Below, piece after piece: positions 1 to 7,676 of a stretch of 64,000 bases of DNA. The stretch spans positions 1 through 64,000 of the forward strand of contig NZ_BJEA01000012.1 of assembly GCF_005405425.1 (NCBI RefSeq). The letters run 5' to 3'. The notes beneath the pieces were generated by a model, which saw only the letters and a list, made by a program, of their open reading frames with translations, made no database searches and had not been told where the DNA came from. The number at the start of each line of letters is the position of its first letter. Position 1 is the stretch's first letter. The DNA is from Lactiplantibacillus modestisalitolerans. GTDB taxonomy: Bacteria; Bacillota; Bacilli; Lactobacillales; Lactobacillaceae. Position numbers and translations under genes: made by a program.

Positions 1-239
1 GCTTCAAACCGAAACTTGCGCCCGCTGATGTCGTTAAGATCCTCAAAGGGTCAAGTGCTCGCTTATGGTTCACAGATCACCCAGAGACAAAGCGCAAACT
101 GTGGGGCGGTCACTTATGGTCCCCTAGCTACTACATTGGGACATTAGGTGAGATGTCTAAGCAAGTTGTCGAAGAATACATTAACAAGCAACGTACAGAA
201 AAAAGCAACGCTGGCCGTCCCTCTAAGAAGAGCAACTAA
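1..239 (+). CDS. tnpA: IS200/IS605-family transposase TnpA, 3' part
   Basis: Reading frame open from base 3 to a TAA at 237-239; the start lies outside the window, so about 78 C-terminal residues are visible. They contain LWGGHLWSPSYYIGTLG and the helix QVVEEYINKQ, which are hallmarks of Y1 (HUH) transposases of the IS200/IS605 group; the tyrosine in VEEYI sits where the catalytic tyrosine is expected. These enzymes cut and rejoin single-stranded DNA at subterminal hairpins. The basic tail ends in GRPSKKSN. No tnpB follows, so this is either a tnpA-only element or one with tnpB outside the window. Family assignment is strong; activity cannot be judged from the fragment. Confidence 0.9.
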   Translation, partial: FKPKLAPADVVKILKGSSARLWFTDHPETKRKLWGGHLWSPSYYIGTLGEMSKQVVEEYINKQRTEKSNAGRPSKKSN

Positions 240-340
240 CGTTACTTTTCGTTTGGCTTCATCTCGGCACTAAAGTACCGAGTTTTCGCCTTGGCTACCG
301 AGATGTGGGAGTTAGGCTCCGTAATAAAGTGGTGGGGCCC
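1..340 (+). mobile_element. Right end of an IS200/IS605-like element
   Basis: The tnpA fragment is followed at 263-282 by an imperfect hairpin (CTCGGCAC, loop TAAA, GTACCGAG, one mismatch), as expected for the foldback at the right end of IS200/IS605 elements. The exact end cannot be placed because these elements make no target duplication; it probably lies between 285 and 345, where the crcB-like reading stops resembling its family. The left end is outside the window. Confidence 0.6.
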
Positions 341-418
341 AGCTAACCACCCGTTGATCAATGCGCGGCTCGTTCCGCCGATCAAGGCCCCGACCGCGAC
401 GGCCATAATTTTAGCCAT
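242..418 (-). pseudogene. 5' stump of a crcB-like fluoride exporter gene
   Basis: ATG at 418 with AAAGGAG seven bases upstream gives a 58-residue product. Residues 1-25 (MAKIMAVAVGALIGG..SRALINGWL) resemble the first membrane helix of CrcB/Fluc fluoride channels. The rest (PHHFITEPNSHI..., ending KPNEK) is polar, unlike CrcB, and is encoded by DNA next to and probably within the IS right end. The reading is therefore an intact translation start and first helix cut off by the insertion. CrcB proteins are normally about 115-130 residues with four helices, so this product should not work. The assignment rests on a short stretch; an unrelated small protein is possible. Confidence 0.45.
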
Positions 419-545
419 GTTCAAACTCCTTTCAGGAAAGTGTTTTTAGTTTACTGAAAATCACTTGTGCTGACAACAGGCCCCTTTGAAGACCGTTGCA
501 AAGGCTCCGCTAATATGCTAGGCTATAAAATAATTAAACGAAATA

Positions 546-758
546 CGGAGGATTCAGCCAATGCGCAACTAATTAATTCTAGGAACTGAACGGAACGATC
601 CCTTAAAGGGGCGTAGTCTGTTCATTTTGGGATTAATTAGGGGTGCGCTGGCAGAATCATGGCTAGCGGTTCGCGTGATCAAGTTGACGGGGCCGCTTTT
701 TGTGTGCCGGACTGGCGGTTGGGCGCCCATTAATCCCGCATGATCGGGGGATTTTAAA
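546..758 (+). promoter_or_regulatory. Structured attenuator leader of the ABC-F gene
   Basis: The 200-base leader holds a three-codon uORF (561-572) and several competing pairings. A hairpin AGCGG 665-669 with CCGCT 693-697 runs into TTTTT and looks like a terminator. AATCCC (732-737) can pair with GGGATT in 746-752, hiding the GGGGG ribosome binding site of the ABC-F gene. GGGATTAAT (629-637) is a perfect complement of ATTAATCCC (729-737) and would free that site. Such leaders control antibiotic-induced ABC-F genes (for example vmlR and lmo0919). The pairings are seen in the sequence; the switching is inferred. Confidence 0.6.
561..572 (+). CDS. Three-codon leader peptide (MRN)
   Basis: ATG CGC AAC TAA preceded by CGGAGGA at 546-552, nine bases before the ATG. 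This is a well-formed translation start for a product of three residues, placed at the head of a structured leader before an ABC-F gene. Ribosome stalling on a tiny uORF is the established trigger for several ABC-F resistance genes. The strong ribosome binding site is the main evidence; whether the peptide matters or only ribosome occupancy is unknown. Confidence 0.5.
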   Translation: MRN

Positions 759-2288
759 ATGACGGAAATTAAAATAGTACGTTTAAGTAAACAAGTTGCG
801 GGCCGAACGTTGTTTGAAGCGCCCGCGTTAACCGCAACCACGGGTGAGCGCGTTGGAATCGTGGGGCGCAACGGTGCTGGTAAGTCGACGCTGGCCCATC
901 TAATTAGTGGTCAGGACCCTGATTTTCAGGGCCAGTTGGTCGTTGATCAGCCAGTCAGTTACGTGCCGCAAATCGCACCCACGTTGGATCGTAGTGGTGG
1001 TCAGGCAATGATTGCCCGGGTTCGACAAGCACTTGTCCAACGACCAGCGATTTTGATTTTAGACGAACCGTCGTCTAATTTGGATGAACAACATCAAGAC
1101 TGGTTAGCCCAGCAGTTAACGCATTATCACGGCCTACTACTCCTCATTTCGCATGACCGGCAGTTATTAAACGCGGTTACGACGAAGACGTGGGCGGTGA
1201 CGGCTGGCAAATTTCGGTCTTACGCTGGAAACTACGCGGCGTATCAACAACAACTAGACCGGGAACAAACGACGCAGGCAAAGCAGTACCATGAGCAAAC
1301 GAAGCACCTCCACGAGTTACAGCAGGCCCGGCAAACTCGCTTAGAAAAGGCTCAGCGAATTCGCAAGGGTAACCGGCGGATGACCGCCGGGGAGCGCAGC
1401 AATTCGCGGTCGCTCCGCGAAGCGACCGCGGCTAAGATGGAACGAAGTGCGAAAAGTATGTTAGCCAAGGGTCAGCGAGAAGCGCGGGTAGCCAAACCCG
1501 TTACTACCAGTGGCTTTAAGCTGGTTGCGACTGATTTTCCGCACTTTACGGGTAAGACGGTCGTGAAGGGCTTAGACGTGACCCTTAAACGTGCCCACCA
1601 AACCTTACTTCAACGGGCGACTTTTCAAATCGATCCGGGCGACCGGGTGGCAATCACGGGTCCCAACGGGTGCGGTAAAACGACCCTTTTACACGCAGTG
1701 TTGGCCCAAGCAACTCCCGGCTTAACGCTTGCTCCCGCCGCGCAAGTCGGCATTTTTAACCAAGATATGACGAGCTTACCGTCGACCCGCACCGTCTGGC
1801 AAACGGTGCGCCGTGCCAGTCAATTACCCGACCAAACGCTACGAAACGTGATGGGGGCGCTGGGGCTAGCCGCCCGCTTTTACGATCAACTGGTGGGGGC
1901 GTTAAGCGGTGGCGAACTCGTTAAGTTACAACTCGTGCGTATCTTAGTCGGGGCCTATAACGTGCTGATGCTCGACGAACCTACAAACTACTTGGACGTT
2001 GACGCTTTGGATGCGCTGGCGGACTACCTGACGCACTATCCGGGAACGGTGATTTTTGTCTCCCACGACGCACCGTTTCGGCGGGCGGTAGCGACCCGGA
2101 CGTTGCAGTTTGACCGGCAGCGTTTGACCGACCCGCAGCGTGAAGCGGCGCCGACCAAGGCAACCCCGGCGCCCGACGTAACCTTGTTGCGCTTTCAATA
2201 CGACCAATTAATGGCTGATCCGCAGGCCACCACGGCGGAGTTGCAACGACTTAAACGGCAAATTGATCAGTTAACGCAGCGCGATTAA
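759..2288 (+). CDS. ABC-F family ribosomal protection-type ATPase
   Basis: 509 residues with two ABC domains in one chain and no membrane segment, as in ABC-F proteins that bind the ribosomal E site. Walker A motifs are GRNGAGKST (about residue 36) and GPNGCGKTT (about 305); Walker B motifs are LILDEPSSNLD and LMLDEPTNYLD; the second signature is LSGGELVKLQL. The first domain is short, with SGGQ placed early, as in Vga/Lsa/Msr-type resistance proteins. Between the domains lies a charged, arginine-rich linker (residues about 185-260), the part that reaches the peptidyl transferase centre in the family. The C-terminal tail is a short coiled coil. The attenuator-like leader supports drug induction. 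The drug class cannot be told from the sequence. Confidence 0.85.
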   Translation: MTEIKIVRLSKQVAGRTLFEAPALTATTGERVGIVGRNGAGKSTLAHLISGQDPDFQGQLVVDQPVSYVPQIAPTLDRSGGQAMIARVRQALVQRPAILILDEPSSNLDEQHQDWLAQQLTHYHGLLLLISHDRQLLNAVTTKTWAVTAGKFRSYAGNYAAYQQQLDREQTTQAKQYHEQTKHLHELQQARQTRLEKAQRIRKGNRRMTAGERSNSRSLREATAAKMERSAKSMLAKGQREARVAKPVTTSGFKLVATDFPHFTGKTVVKGLDVTLKRAHQTLLQRATFQIDPGDRVAITGPNGCGKTTLLHAVLAQATPGLTLAPAAQVGIFNQDMTSLPSTRTVWQTVRRASQLPDQTLRNVMGALGLAARFYDQLVGALSGGELVKLQLVRILVGAYNVLMLDEPTNYLDVDALDALADYLTHYPGTVIFVSHDAPFRRAVATRTLQFDRQRLTDPQREAAPTKATPAPDVTLLRFQYDQLMADPQATTAELQRLKRQIDQLTQRD

Positions 2289-2312
2289 TTCAAAATCAGT
2301 GGATTACCTGAA

Positions 2313-2364
2313 AAAGTGCCCTGAATGAGGCGACCCGATACCGGGTCCTCGTTCAGGGCACTTT
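2313..2364 (+). terminator. Long hairpin terminator after the ABC-F gene
   Basis: AAAGTGCCCTGAA and TTCAGGGCACTTT form a long stem around an inner hairpin (GACCCG / CGGGTC). It sits between two convergent units and can serve both strands. Confidence 0.85.
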
Positions 2365-2385
2365 ACTGGTTGTTACAAGCTGGAC

Positions 2386-3045
2386 TTAATACCAAGGGAT
2401 GATAAACACGCCAACCTGTAAAAGCACGATGCCACCAATCAAAATAGCCCAATCGCGCCGCCGCAACGTAATTTGACGATAATGGGTGCGGGGGGCGTCT
2501 TCCACGAATCCGTGTGAGCGCATGGCCTGAGCTAAATTTTGCGACCAGTTGATGGATACTAAGATGGCCTTAAAATACAGCTGTGGTGACCAAAACGAGA
2601 GCGTTTGGCCGCGCATCCGACCGGCCGCCCGAATAATTTCAACCTCGTGCTTGATTTTCGGAATTAAGTTATAGGCGGCTAAAACACCGTACGCGAATTT
2701 TGCGGGTAAGTGCCAGTTTTGTTCTAGTGAATCGGCTAACTGTAAGATATTGGTCGTTAGCGTGAAGGTCGCGCCCGTAAAGACGAAGGCGTAGATCCGG
2801 GTAAACAGGACCCAGGCCATTAGCGTTTTGTCACCGGTTCCGTTGATGTACTGGGTACTCCACAACCCGATGGCTGGCAAGAGCGGGACTAGTAGTAACC
2901 AGCCCAGTGTTTTGAGCCGGGTACGCTTAAATAGTAGGTAAATCAACGCGATGATGATCAGGGCGACGTTTAAGCTAACGATCGTCGTAAAGGAAATTTC
3001 TAGCGCAACCACGAACAGGAGGGCCAGTTTCATACTAGGATTCAT
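2386..3045 (-). CDS. ykoC: ECF transporter transmembrane subunit (YkoC/EcfT type)
   Basis: 219 residues from the ATG at 3045, chosen because GGGAGGGG lies five bases upstream; a longer reading from 3102 has no such site. It is the T component of an energy-coupling factor importer. There are hydrophobic helices in the first 100 residues and at the C-terminus, and a cytoplasmic coupling region (about 110-190) with the two short Ala-Arg-Gly type motifs (IIRAAGRMRGQ and LAQAMRSHGF) that contact the ATPases. The start overlaps the end of the ATPase gene by 11 bases, so the two are translationally coupled. It is the last gene of a TPP-riboswitch operon, so thiamine or HMP uptake is the likely role. 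Confidence 0.85.
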   Translation of the reverse strand: MNPSMKLALLFVVALEISFTTIVSLNVALIIIALIYLLFKRTRLKTLGWLLLVPLLPAIGLWSTQYINGTGDKTLMAWVLFTRIYAFVFTGATFTLTTNILQLADSLEQNWHLPAKFAYGVLAAYNLIPKIKHEVEIIRAAGRMRGQTLSFWSPQLYFKAILVSINWSQNLAQAMRSHGFVEDAPRTHYRQITLRRRDWAILIGGIVLLQVGVFIIPWY

Positions 3046-4468
3046 GGCGGCCCCTCCCAACGTAGTGTAACTGGTGGTTTTCAAAGTGCAGGTGGTGATC
3101 AATCAGCGGCGTTAAGCCGGTTAATTGATGACTAATAATGATCAAAGTCTGGTGGGTGACAGCTAAGGTGGTCTGCAAGAGTGCCACCAGCGCGTGAATT
3201 GATTTTAAATCAAGGCCCTTTAAGGGTTCATCCATCAGTAACACGGGCGACTGGATAATCAGCATTAATAAAATTTGGAGCTTCTTTTTTTGACCCTCAC
3301 TCAACGTATAAATTACCCGGTCGTCACGGCCGGCCAGGTTCAGTTGGCTGAGGGCGGTTTGAATGCGTTCTGGTGTAAAGTAGTCGCCAGACGCGTATTT
3401 CTGACTTTGAGCGAGTTCTTCAGCGACGGTGATATTTAAAAACTGGGTCTCAGCGTCTTGGAAAAGTAGCGCGACGTGGTGGGCGTAGCGTTTTCGCTTG
3501 ATTTTTTGAATATCGGTTCCACGGTAGCTAATCGTGCCCGCGTAGTCGCTGAGCCGAACCAGTGCTTCAAAAAGGGTCGATTTACCGCACCCGTTGGCCC
3601 CCGTGATGAGTAGGTTGCGGTGGCGCGGCAATTGAAGGTCGGTCGGCTGTAAGAGAACGTGGCGACCTTGCTGCAATTGTAGCTGCTGGAAGTTAAAGAC
3701 CGTTTCGACGCCGAGAGCTGGTCGTTGCCAGTCCGGTTGGTGGGCGGCTTCAAACGCAGCAAAAAACTGTGGCCAATCCGTGCGGGGGAGGGCTCGTAAT
3801 TGATGCGCGGGTGTGATCTGCATGACGTGGTCGACAAGCGGGGCGTAACCCGCCAAATCGTGGTCCGCTAAAATGATCGTTTTGTGGCGCTGGTCCCGCA
3901 AGGTAACGAGGCGCTTAAGGAGACTGGCCCGGGCAACCGGGTCAACGCTAGCAAACGGTTCGTCGAGTAAAATGACGTCGCTATCCATGGCTACGATGAC
4001 GGCCAGGGCCACCTTCTGCTTTTCGCCCCCGGACAATTGCGTTAGGATGCGGTGCTGGAGCTGCCGAATCCCGACAAAATCTAGCGCGGCCGTCAAACGG
4101 GCCATCATCTGGTCGGGTGCGACTTGCTGATTTTCCAGAGCAAATAAGAGCTCGTTTTCAACGGTGTCCATCGCAAACTGCTGGTTAGGATTTTGAAACA
4201 TCATTGCGACGGACTTAGCACGTTCGCCGGCTGGAATTGCCGTGAGCGGTTGGTGGCCGTAGCGAATCGTGCCCTGCTCAGGTGCTAGCGCCATTAACCC
4301 CGCCATTAACTCAAGCAGGGTTGATTTACCGGTACCCGAAGGCCCCGTTAGCAACGTAAATTGGTTCGCAGGAAAGGTGCCGGTTGCGTGATCAAAAATG
4401 GGCGTTTGCGCCGCCGAGTATGCATAAGTTAACTGCTCAATCGCAATCGCAACCACGCTGGTCACCAT
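3035..4468 (-). CDS. ykoD: ECF transporter fused double ATPase (YkoD type)
   Basis: 477 residues carrying two complete ABC ATPase domains. Domain 1 has Walker A GPSGTGKST (about residue 41), signature LSGGEKQKVALAV and Walker B ILLDEPFASVD. Domain 2 has GANGCGKST, the variant signature LSEGQKKKLQIL and LLMDEPLKGLDL. This fused arrangement is that of YkoD, the ATPase of the YkoEDC thiamine-precursor importer, rather than separate EcfA1/EcfA2. The exact start is uncertain: the ATG at 4468 lies almost on top of AGAAAGG, and the GTG four codons later has better spacing. The gene lies five bases after ykoE and overlaps ykoC. Confidence 0.85.
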   Translation of the reverse strand: MVTSVVAIAIEQLTYAYSAAQTPIFDHATGTFPANQFTLLTGPSGTGKSTLLELMAGLMALAPEQGTIRYGHQPLTAIPAGERAKSVAMMFQNPNQQFAMDTVENELLFALENQQVAPDQMMARLTAALDFVGIRQLQHRILTQLSGGEKQKVALAVIVAMDSDVILLDEPFASVDPVARASLLKRLVTLRDQRHKTIILADHDLAGYAPLVDHVMQITPAHQLRALPRTDWPQFFAAFEAAHQPDWQRPALGVETVFNFQQLQLQQGRHVLLQPTDLQLPRHRNLLITGANGCGKSTLFEALVRLSDYAGTISYRGTDIQKIKRKRYAHHVALLFQDAETQFLNITVAEELAQSQKYASGDYFTPERIQTALSQLNLAGRDDRVIYTLSEGQKKKLQILLMLIIQSPVLLMDEPLKGLDLKSIHALVALLQTTLAVTHQTLIIISHQLTGLTPLIDHHLHFENHQLHYVGRGRHES

Positions 4469-4473
4469 CCTTT

Positions 4474-5049
4474 CTAATTATTGTGAGTTGATTTTAAAAC
4501 GTGACTGCGGTCGAGCAGGTCGGTAATGGCTTTCGTGAGGAGTCCGCCAAAGACAAACATTGAAATAAAGCGGATGACCAAGTAAAGCAATAATAGCCAG
4601 AGTTGTAGTTTAAAGTACCCGTTGCGGGCTAAGTCCCAGCCAAAGGTGACCAGGGTCGTTGTAATTGCCGAAGCGGTTAGGCCCACCCAGTCGTAGCGCT
4701 TATATAGCGTGACAATGTAGCCTAGTTCGGACCCGAAGCCTTGGACGATTCCGGAGATTAACGTGGCAATTCCCCATTGCCCCCCAAAAAACATTTCGAC
4801 GGTCGCGGCTAGGAGTTCTCCTAAAGTTGCGGAACCCTTTAACCGAATTAAGTAGCCGGCTAGCATCCCCGGCATGCACCACAAACCTAATAAGATTTCA
4901 TTGGCGAGACCGCTCAATCCGACCGGGGTTAGTGCGGCGGTTAAAACGTCGTATAAATAGTTGGTCCCCATAAAGATCGCCCCAAAAAAGATCCCGACCA
5001 ACGCCAATAAAATAATGTCACTCAAATACCATTCTTTTACCCATTTCAT
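4474..5049 (-). CDS. ykoE: Thiamine/HMP ECF substrate-binding membrane protein (YkoE)
   Basis: 191 residues from the ATG at 5049, with GGAGG nine bases upstream; a longer reading would start inside the riboswitch terminator. It is a very hydrophobic protein with about five or six membrane helices, matching the S component YkoE (LSDIILLALVGIFFGAIFMG near the start, EMFFGGQWG and GFGSELGY in the middle). It should bind thiamine or its pyrimidine precursor and dock to the YkoC-YkoD module encoded just downstream. It is first in the operon and directly under the TPP riboswitch. No ykoF follows in this window. Confidence 0.88.
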   Translation of the reverse strand: MKWVKEWYLSDIILLALVGIFFGAIFMGTNYLYDVLTAALTPVGLSGLANEILLGLWCMPGMLAGYLIRLKGSATLGELLAATVEMFFGGQWGIATLISGIVQGFGSELGYIVTLYKRYDWVGLTASAITTTLVTFGWDLARNGYFKLQLWLLLLYLVIRFISMFVFGGLLTKAITDLLDRSHVLKSTHNN

Positions 5050-5096
5050 GTGTAAAAGCCTCCTCATAAGATGTTCATTCATTGCTCCCGCGAGAC

Positions 5097-5133
5097 AAAA
5101 AAAGCCCACCACCCGTTAACAAGTGGTCGGCGA
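5097..5133 (-). terminator. Terminator of the TPP riboswitch
   Basis: On the minus strand ACCACTT and GGGTGGT pair around GTTAAC and are followed by GCTTTTTTT. It lies between the aptamer and the ykoE start, as the off-state hairpin of a transcriptional riboswitch would. Confidence 0.8.
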
Positions 5134-5159
5134 ATCGTCATCGATGGTCCCCAAAAAAG

Positions 5160-5238
5160 CATTGCTCCCTGCGCTGGCATTATCCAGATTCAGGTTCAAT
5201 GGGTATTCTCTCAGCCGTGATTGGCACCCCAGTTGCTA
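5160..5238 (-). ncRNA. TPP (thi-box) riboswitch
   Basis: The minus strand reads GGGGTGCC, then CTGAGA, then ACCTGAATCTGGATAATG, then CCAGCGCAGGGA, the conserved core of the thiamine pyrophosphate aptamer in the correct order and spacing. It precedes the ykoE-ykoD-ykoC operon with a terminator in between, so thiamine excess should switch the importer off. Confidence 0.97.
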
Positions 5239-5383
5239 TGAATGATAGCTCAAGTGTACCTAATTTTTTTTGATAGCGCAATCAGAAGTCCCCCGGTTAG
5301 GGAGCAAACTTCAAGGTTTAATCAAAAATGTGTGGTTTACTAAAGATAGTAATGATTTCTGATGATTAAGGGAGGGGACGCCA

Positions 5384-5860
5384 GTGACGACGTCAATTTA
5401 TGATTTTAAAGAGACTGAGATGAGCGGTCAAACGCTTGATTTGGCCCAGTACCAGGGTAAGGTACTCCTAATTGTGAATACGGCCAGCAATTGTGGGTTA
5501 GCACCGCAGTTCAAGGGCCTCGAAGAACTTTATCAAAAGTATCAAAGTGAGGGATTAGTGATTTTAGGGCTACCGTCGAATCAGTTCCATCAAGAAAAGG
5601 CGGACGATGACGCGACGCATGATTATTGTCAGCGCCACTACGGGGTAACCTTCCCGATGACCAAGCGGGTGTTTGTTAACGGCGAAGAAGCCGATCCGCT
5701 CTTTACGTATTTAAAGCAGGCGGCTGGCCACGGGCGAATCAAATGGAACTTTACGAAGTTTTTAATTGGTCGGGACGGCCAGGTATTAAATCGCTATGCA
5801 CCGACGACCCGGCCCGTAGCGTTTGAGACGGCGATTCGCGACGCGCTCGCTGACCGTTAA
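5384..5860 (+). CDS. Glutathione peroxidase-family thiol peroxidase
   Basis: 158 residues from a GTG at 5384, with GGGAGGGG upstream. It has a thioredoxin fold with NTASNCGLAPQF, where Cys37 is the peroxidatic cysteine, and WNFTKFLIGRDG near residue 120. The usual FPCNQF motif is LPSNQF here, so the middle cysteine is lost, but Cys82 (DYCQRHYG) sits at the place of the resolving cysteine of yeast Gpx3. That pattern fits a thioredoxin-dependent two-cysteine peroxidase reducing organic or lipid hydroperoxides, which suits an organism that may lack glutathione reductase. The aldo/keto reductase gene follows 35 bases later and may be co-transcribed. Confidence 0.88.
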   Translation: MTTSIYDFKETEMSGQTLDLAQYQGKVLLIVNTASNCGLAPQFKGLEELYQKYQSEGLVILGLPSNQFHQEKADDDATHDYCQRHYGVTFPMTKRVFVNGEEADPLFTYLKQAAGHGRIKWNFTKFLIGRDGQVLNRYAPTTRPVAFETAIRDALADR

Positions 5861-5895
5861 ATTAGGATTGAATATTTTTTGAGGAGGAATGTTTC

Positions 5896-6726
5896 GTGGA
5901 AACGTACACGTTACGGGATGGCCTAACCGTCCCGAAAGTTGGCTTTGGGACTTACCGGTTGAACGGTGTCCACGGCGTCCAAGTGATTGATTCAGCGATT
6001 GATCAAGGTTACCGCCTGATTGATACGGCCTTTAACTACGAAAATGAGGGGGCCGTTGGGGAAGCGGTGCGTCGCACCAGCGTCCCGCGCTCAGAACTGT
6101 TGATTTCGTCGAAATTACCGGGACGGCATCACCACTACCAAGAGGCCTTGGAAACGATTCAGGAATCCCTCTACCGGGCGGGGTTAGACTATTACGACCT
6201 TTACCTCATTCACTGGCCTAATCCTAAGGAAGACCAGTACGTAGAGGCGTGGCAGGCGTTGATTGATGCTCAGAAATTCGGCCTAGTTCGGTCGATTGGG
6301 GTGTCGAATTTCCTTCCCGCGCACTTAGAGCGCCTTGAACGCGAGACGGGCATAATGCCGGTGATTAATCAGGTTGAATTGCACCCGTATTTTAACCAGC
6401 AGGCCCAACGGGATTATGACCAAGCACACGGCATTTTGACCCAGGCGTGGAGCCCAATCGGCCACGCGAGTGAAATGCTTAAGAACCCGACCTTACAGCA
6501 ATTGGCGGCGAAGTATCAAAAAAACGTGGGCCAACTAATCTTGCGCTGGGAACTTCAGCTTCAAACGTTGCCAATTCCGAAGTCCTCGACGCCGAGCCGA
6601 CAACGTGGTAACCGCGACTTGTTTGACTTTGAAATTAGCGCGGCGGACATGGCAACCATTAACGGCTTAAGCCGGCCGGATGGGCGCTTACATGATCAAG
6701 ATCCAGCAGTTTATCAGGAATTTTAG
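5896..6726 (+). CDS. Aldo/keto reductase
   Basis: 276 residues from GTG 5896, with GAGGAGG 11 bases upstream. A TIM-barrel NADPH-dependent carbonyl reductase with the full catalytic tetrad: Asp43 and Tyr48 (LIDTAFNYENE), Lys73 (ISSKLPG) and His106 (LIHWPNP). SIGVSNF (about 135) and the coenzyme-binding PIPKSSTPSR segment (about 228) are present. It resembles the 2,5-diketo-gluconate reductase-like group common in lactobacilli, whose natural substrates are often unclear (methylglyoxal and other aldehydes are candidates). It lies behind a peroxidase gene and may share its transcript. A non-coding repeat element begins ten bases after the stop codon. Confidence 0.88.
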   Translation: METYTLRDGLTVPKVGFGTYRLNGVHGVQVIDSAIDQGYRLIDTAFNYENEGAVGEAVRRTSVPRSELLISSKLPGRHHHYQEALETIQESLYRAGLDYYDLYLIHWPNPKEDQYVEAWQALIDAQKFGLVRSIGVSNFLPAHLERLERETGIMPVINQVELHPYFNQQAQRDYDQAHGILTQAWSPIGHASEMLKNPTLQQLAAKYQKNVGQLILRWELQLQTLPIPKSSTPSRQRGNRDLFDFEISAADMATINGLSRPDGRLHDQDPAVYQEF

Positions 6727-6735
6727 TGAATAAAA

Positions 6736-6942
6736 GGTTCTGTACCAATTAGTGCTGGCTAGATTTACCTTCATATGAAGTTTTGCGGCGTAATTTAACA
6801 AATCTTAATTGATGAAGCTGATTCCGCAGAACGATTACTAAATTTAACGTAAGCTTGCTTGCTATTTTGCTAGTTACAACGAACTGATTGAAAATTCAAT
6901 TGGCAACCTTCTTAGCAAATCAACACCAAATATCATGGAACC
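6736..6942 (+). repeat. MITE-like repeat element, copy 1
   Basis: Begins GGTTCTGTACCAATT; its right end, read on the minus strand, begins GGTTCCATGATATTTGGTG, so the ends form an imperfect terminal inverted repeat of about 24 bases. Bases 6803-6934 are about 90 per cent identical by eye to 16545-16677. It contains no gene of normal size. It fills the gap between the aldo/keto reductase and the greA terminator. Confidence 0.75.
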
Positions 6943-6950
6943 GAATAAAA

Positions 6951-6996
6951 ACGCATCAACCGCACCCAGCTAGAGGTTGGCGGTTGATGCGTTTTT
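6951..6996 (-). terminator. Terminator of greA (bidirectional)
   Basis: ACGCATCAACCGC and GCGGTTGATGCGT form a 13-base stem with T tracts on both strands. Confidence 0.9.
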
Positions 6997-7002
6997 TAGG
7001 CT

Positions 7003-7470
7003 TTAACGATGAATTGCAATAATTTTGACTTGATAATTCCCGTTGGGCGCACTCACAGTGACGACGTCGTTGAGGGTGTGATTGACGAGGGCCTTGCCAA
7101 TTGGCGACGTAAACGAAATTTTATTCGCGGTTAGATCGGCTTCCTGCTTACCCACGAGTTGGTAGGTCAACTGGTCGTGATCGTCCAAAAATTCGATCGT
7201 CACGAACTTGCCAATGTCTAATTGATCGTTATCAGCTGGTTGGACCACCTGGGCGTATTGTAGTTGTTTATTTAAAAACCGTAAGCGACTTTCGAGGCGG
7301 CCCAGATCACGCTTCGCGTTAGTGTACTCCGCGTTTTCAGAACGGTCACCTAACGCAGCTGCGGCCGCAAGCACCTTGATGCGGTGGGGACGTTGCTTTT
7401 TAAGCGCCTCAATTTCGGCCTCAATGGCGTGGTAGCCAGCGGGCGTCATTTTGTTAAAAGTTGGTTCCAT
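7003..7470 (-). CDS. greA: GreA/GreB-family transcription elongation factor
   Basis: 155 residues from the ATG at 7470 with GAGG ten bases upstream; a TTG three codons earlier is a weaker alternative. The N-terminal coiled coil (residues about 1-75, with GDRSENAEYTNAKRDLGRLESRLRFLNKQL) carries the acidic tip DRSENAEY that reaches the polymerase active site to trigger RNA cleavage. The C-terminal FKBP-like domain contains FTSPIGKALVNHTLNDVVTV, close to the family signature SPLG.AL.G...GD. Lactobacilli often have two GreA paralogues; this one lacks the usual G-D in the last motif and may be the secondary copy. Monocistronic, with its own terminator. Confidence 0.9.
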   Translation of the reverse strand: MEPTFNKMTPAGYHAIEAEIEALKKQRPHRIKVLAAAAALGDRSENAEYTNAKRDLGRLESRLRFLNKQLQYAQVVQPADNDQLDIGKFVTIEFLDDHDQLTYQLVGKQEADLTANKISFTSPIGKALVNHTLNDVVTVSAPNGNYQVKIIAIHR

Positions 7471-7577
7471 AGTCAACAAACCTCACAGTGTAGATAGATT
7501 TATAGGGCTAGTGTACCGCAAATGCCGGGCCGCGACTACGCTGGTCGCTGGGCATTTTGATGGTTGCGTTTGTTAGG

Positions 7578-7676
7578 TCATTTTTTATTGACGATAATAA
7601 AGAAATTAATGATAAAAATAAGGATAAAAAAATAGCCAAAAGCTAAATAGCCTTGGCTAGTCGTAGAGTTTCTCAC
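7578..7676 (-). CDS. Candidate 32-residue hydrophobic peptide
   Basis: A GTG at 7676 starts a reading of 32 codons ending in TGA at 7578. After a polar start (MRNSTTSQ) comes one strong membrane helix rich in Phe and Ile (residues about 10-29), ending in NKK. The shape is that of small membrane peptides such as type I toxins. No good ribosome binding site is visible, and the GTG lies in the loop of a hairpin (CGTAGAG / CTCTACG, 7662-7684) that could block translation. The surrounding DNA is AT-rich, where chance Phe/Ile codons are common, so this may not be a gene. Confidence 0.3.
   Translation of the reverse strand: MRNSTTSQGYLAFGYFFILIFIINFFIIVNKK

Noticed and set aside
425-560. Fluoride riboswitch before the crcB-like stump
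   Set aside because: A hairpin CCTTTG/CAAAGG is present at 483-504, but the conserved GAUGG and CUGAUGACUCCU parts of the crcB RNA motif were not found.
569-871. 100-codon open frame on the minus strand across the ABC-F leader
   Set aside because: It is antisense to the structured leader and the start of a clear ABC-F gene, has no ribosome binding site and no recognisable protein features.
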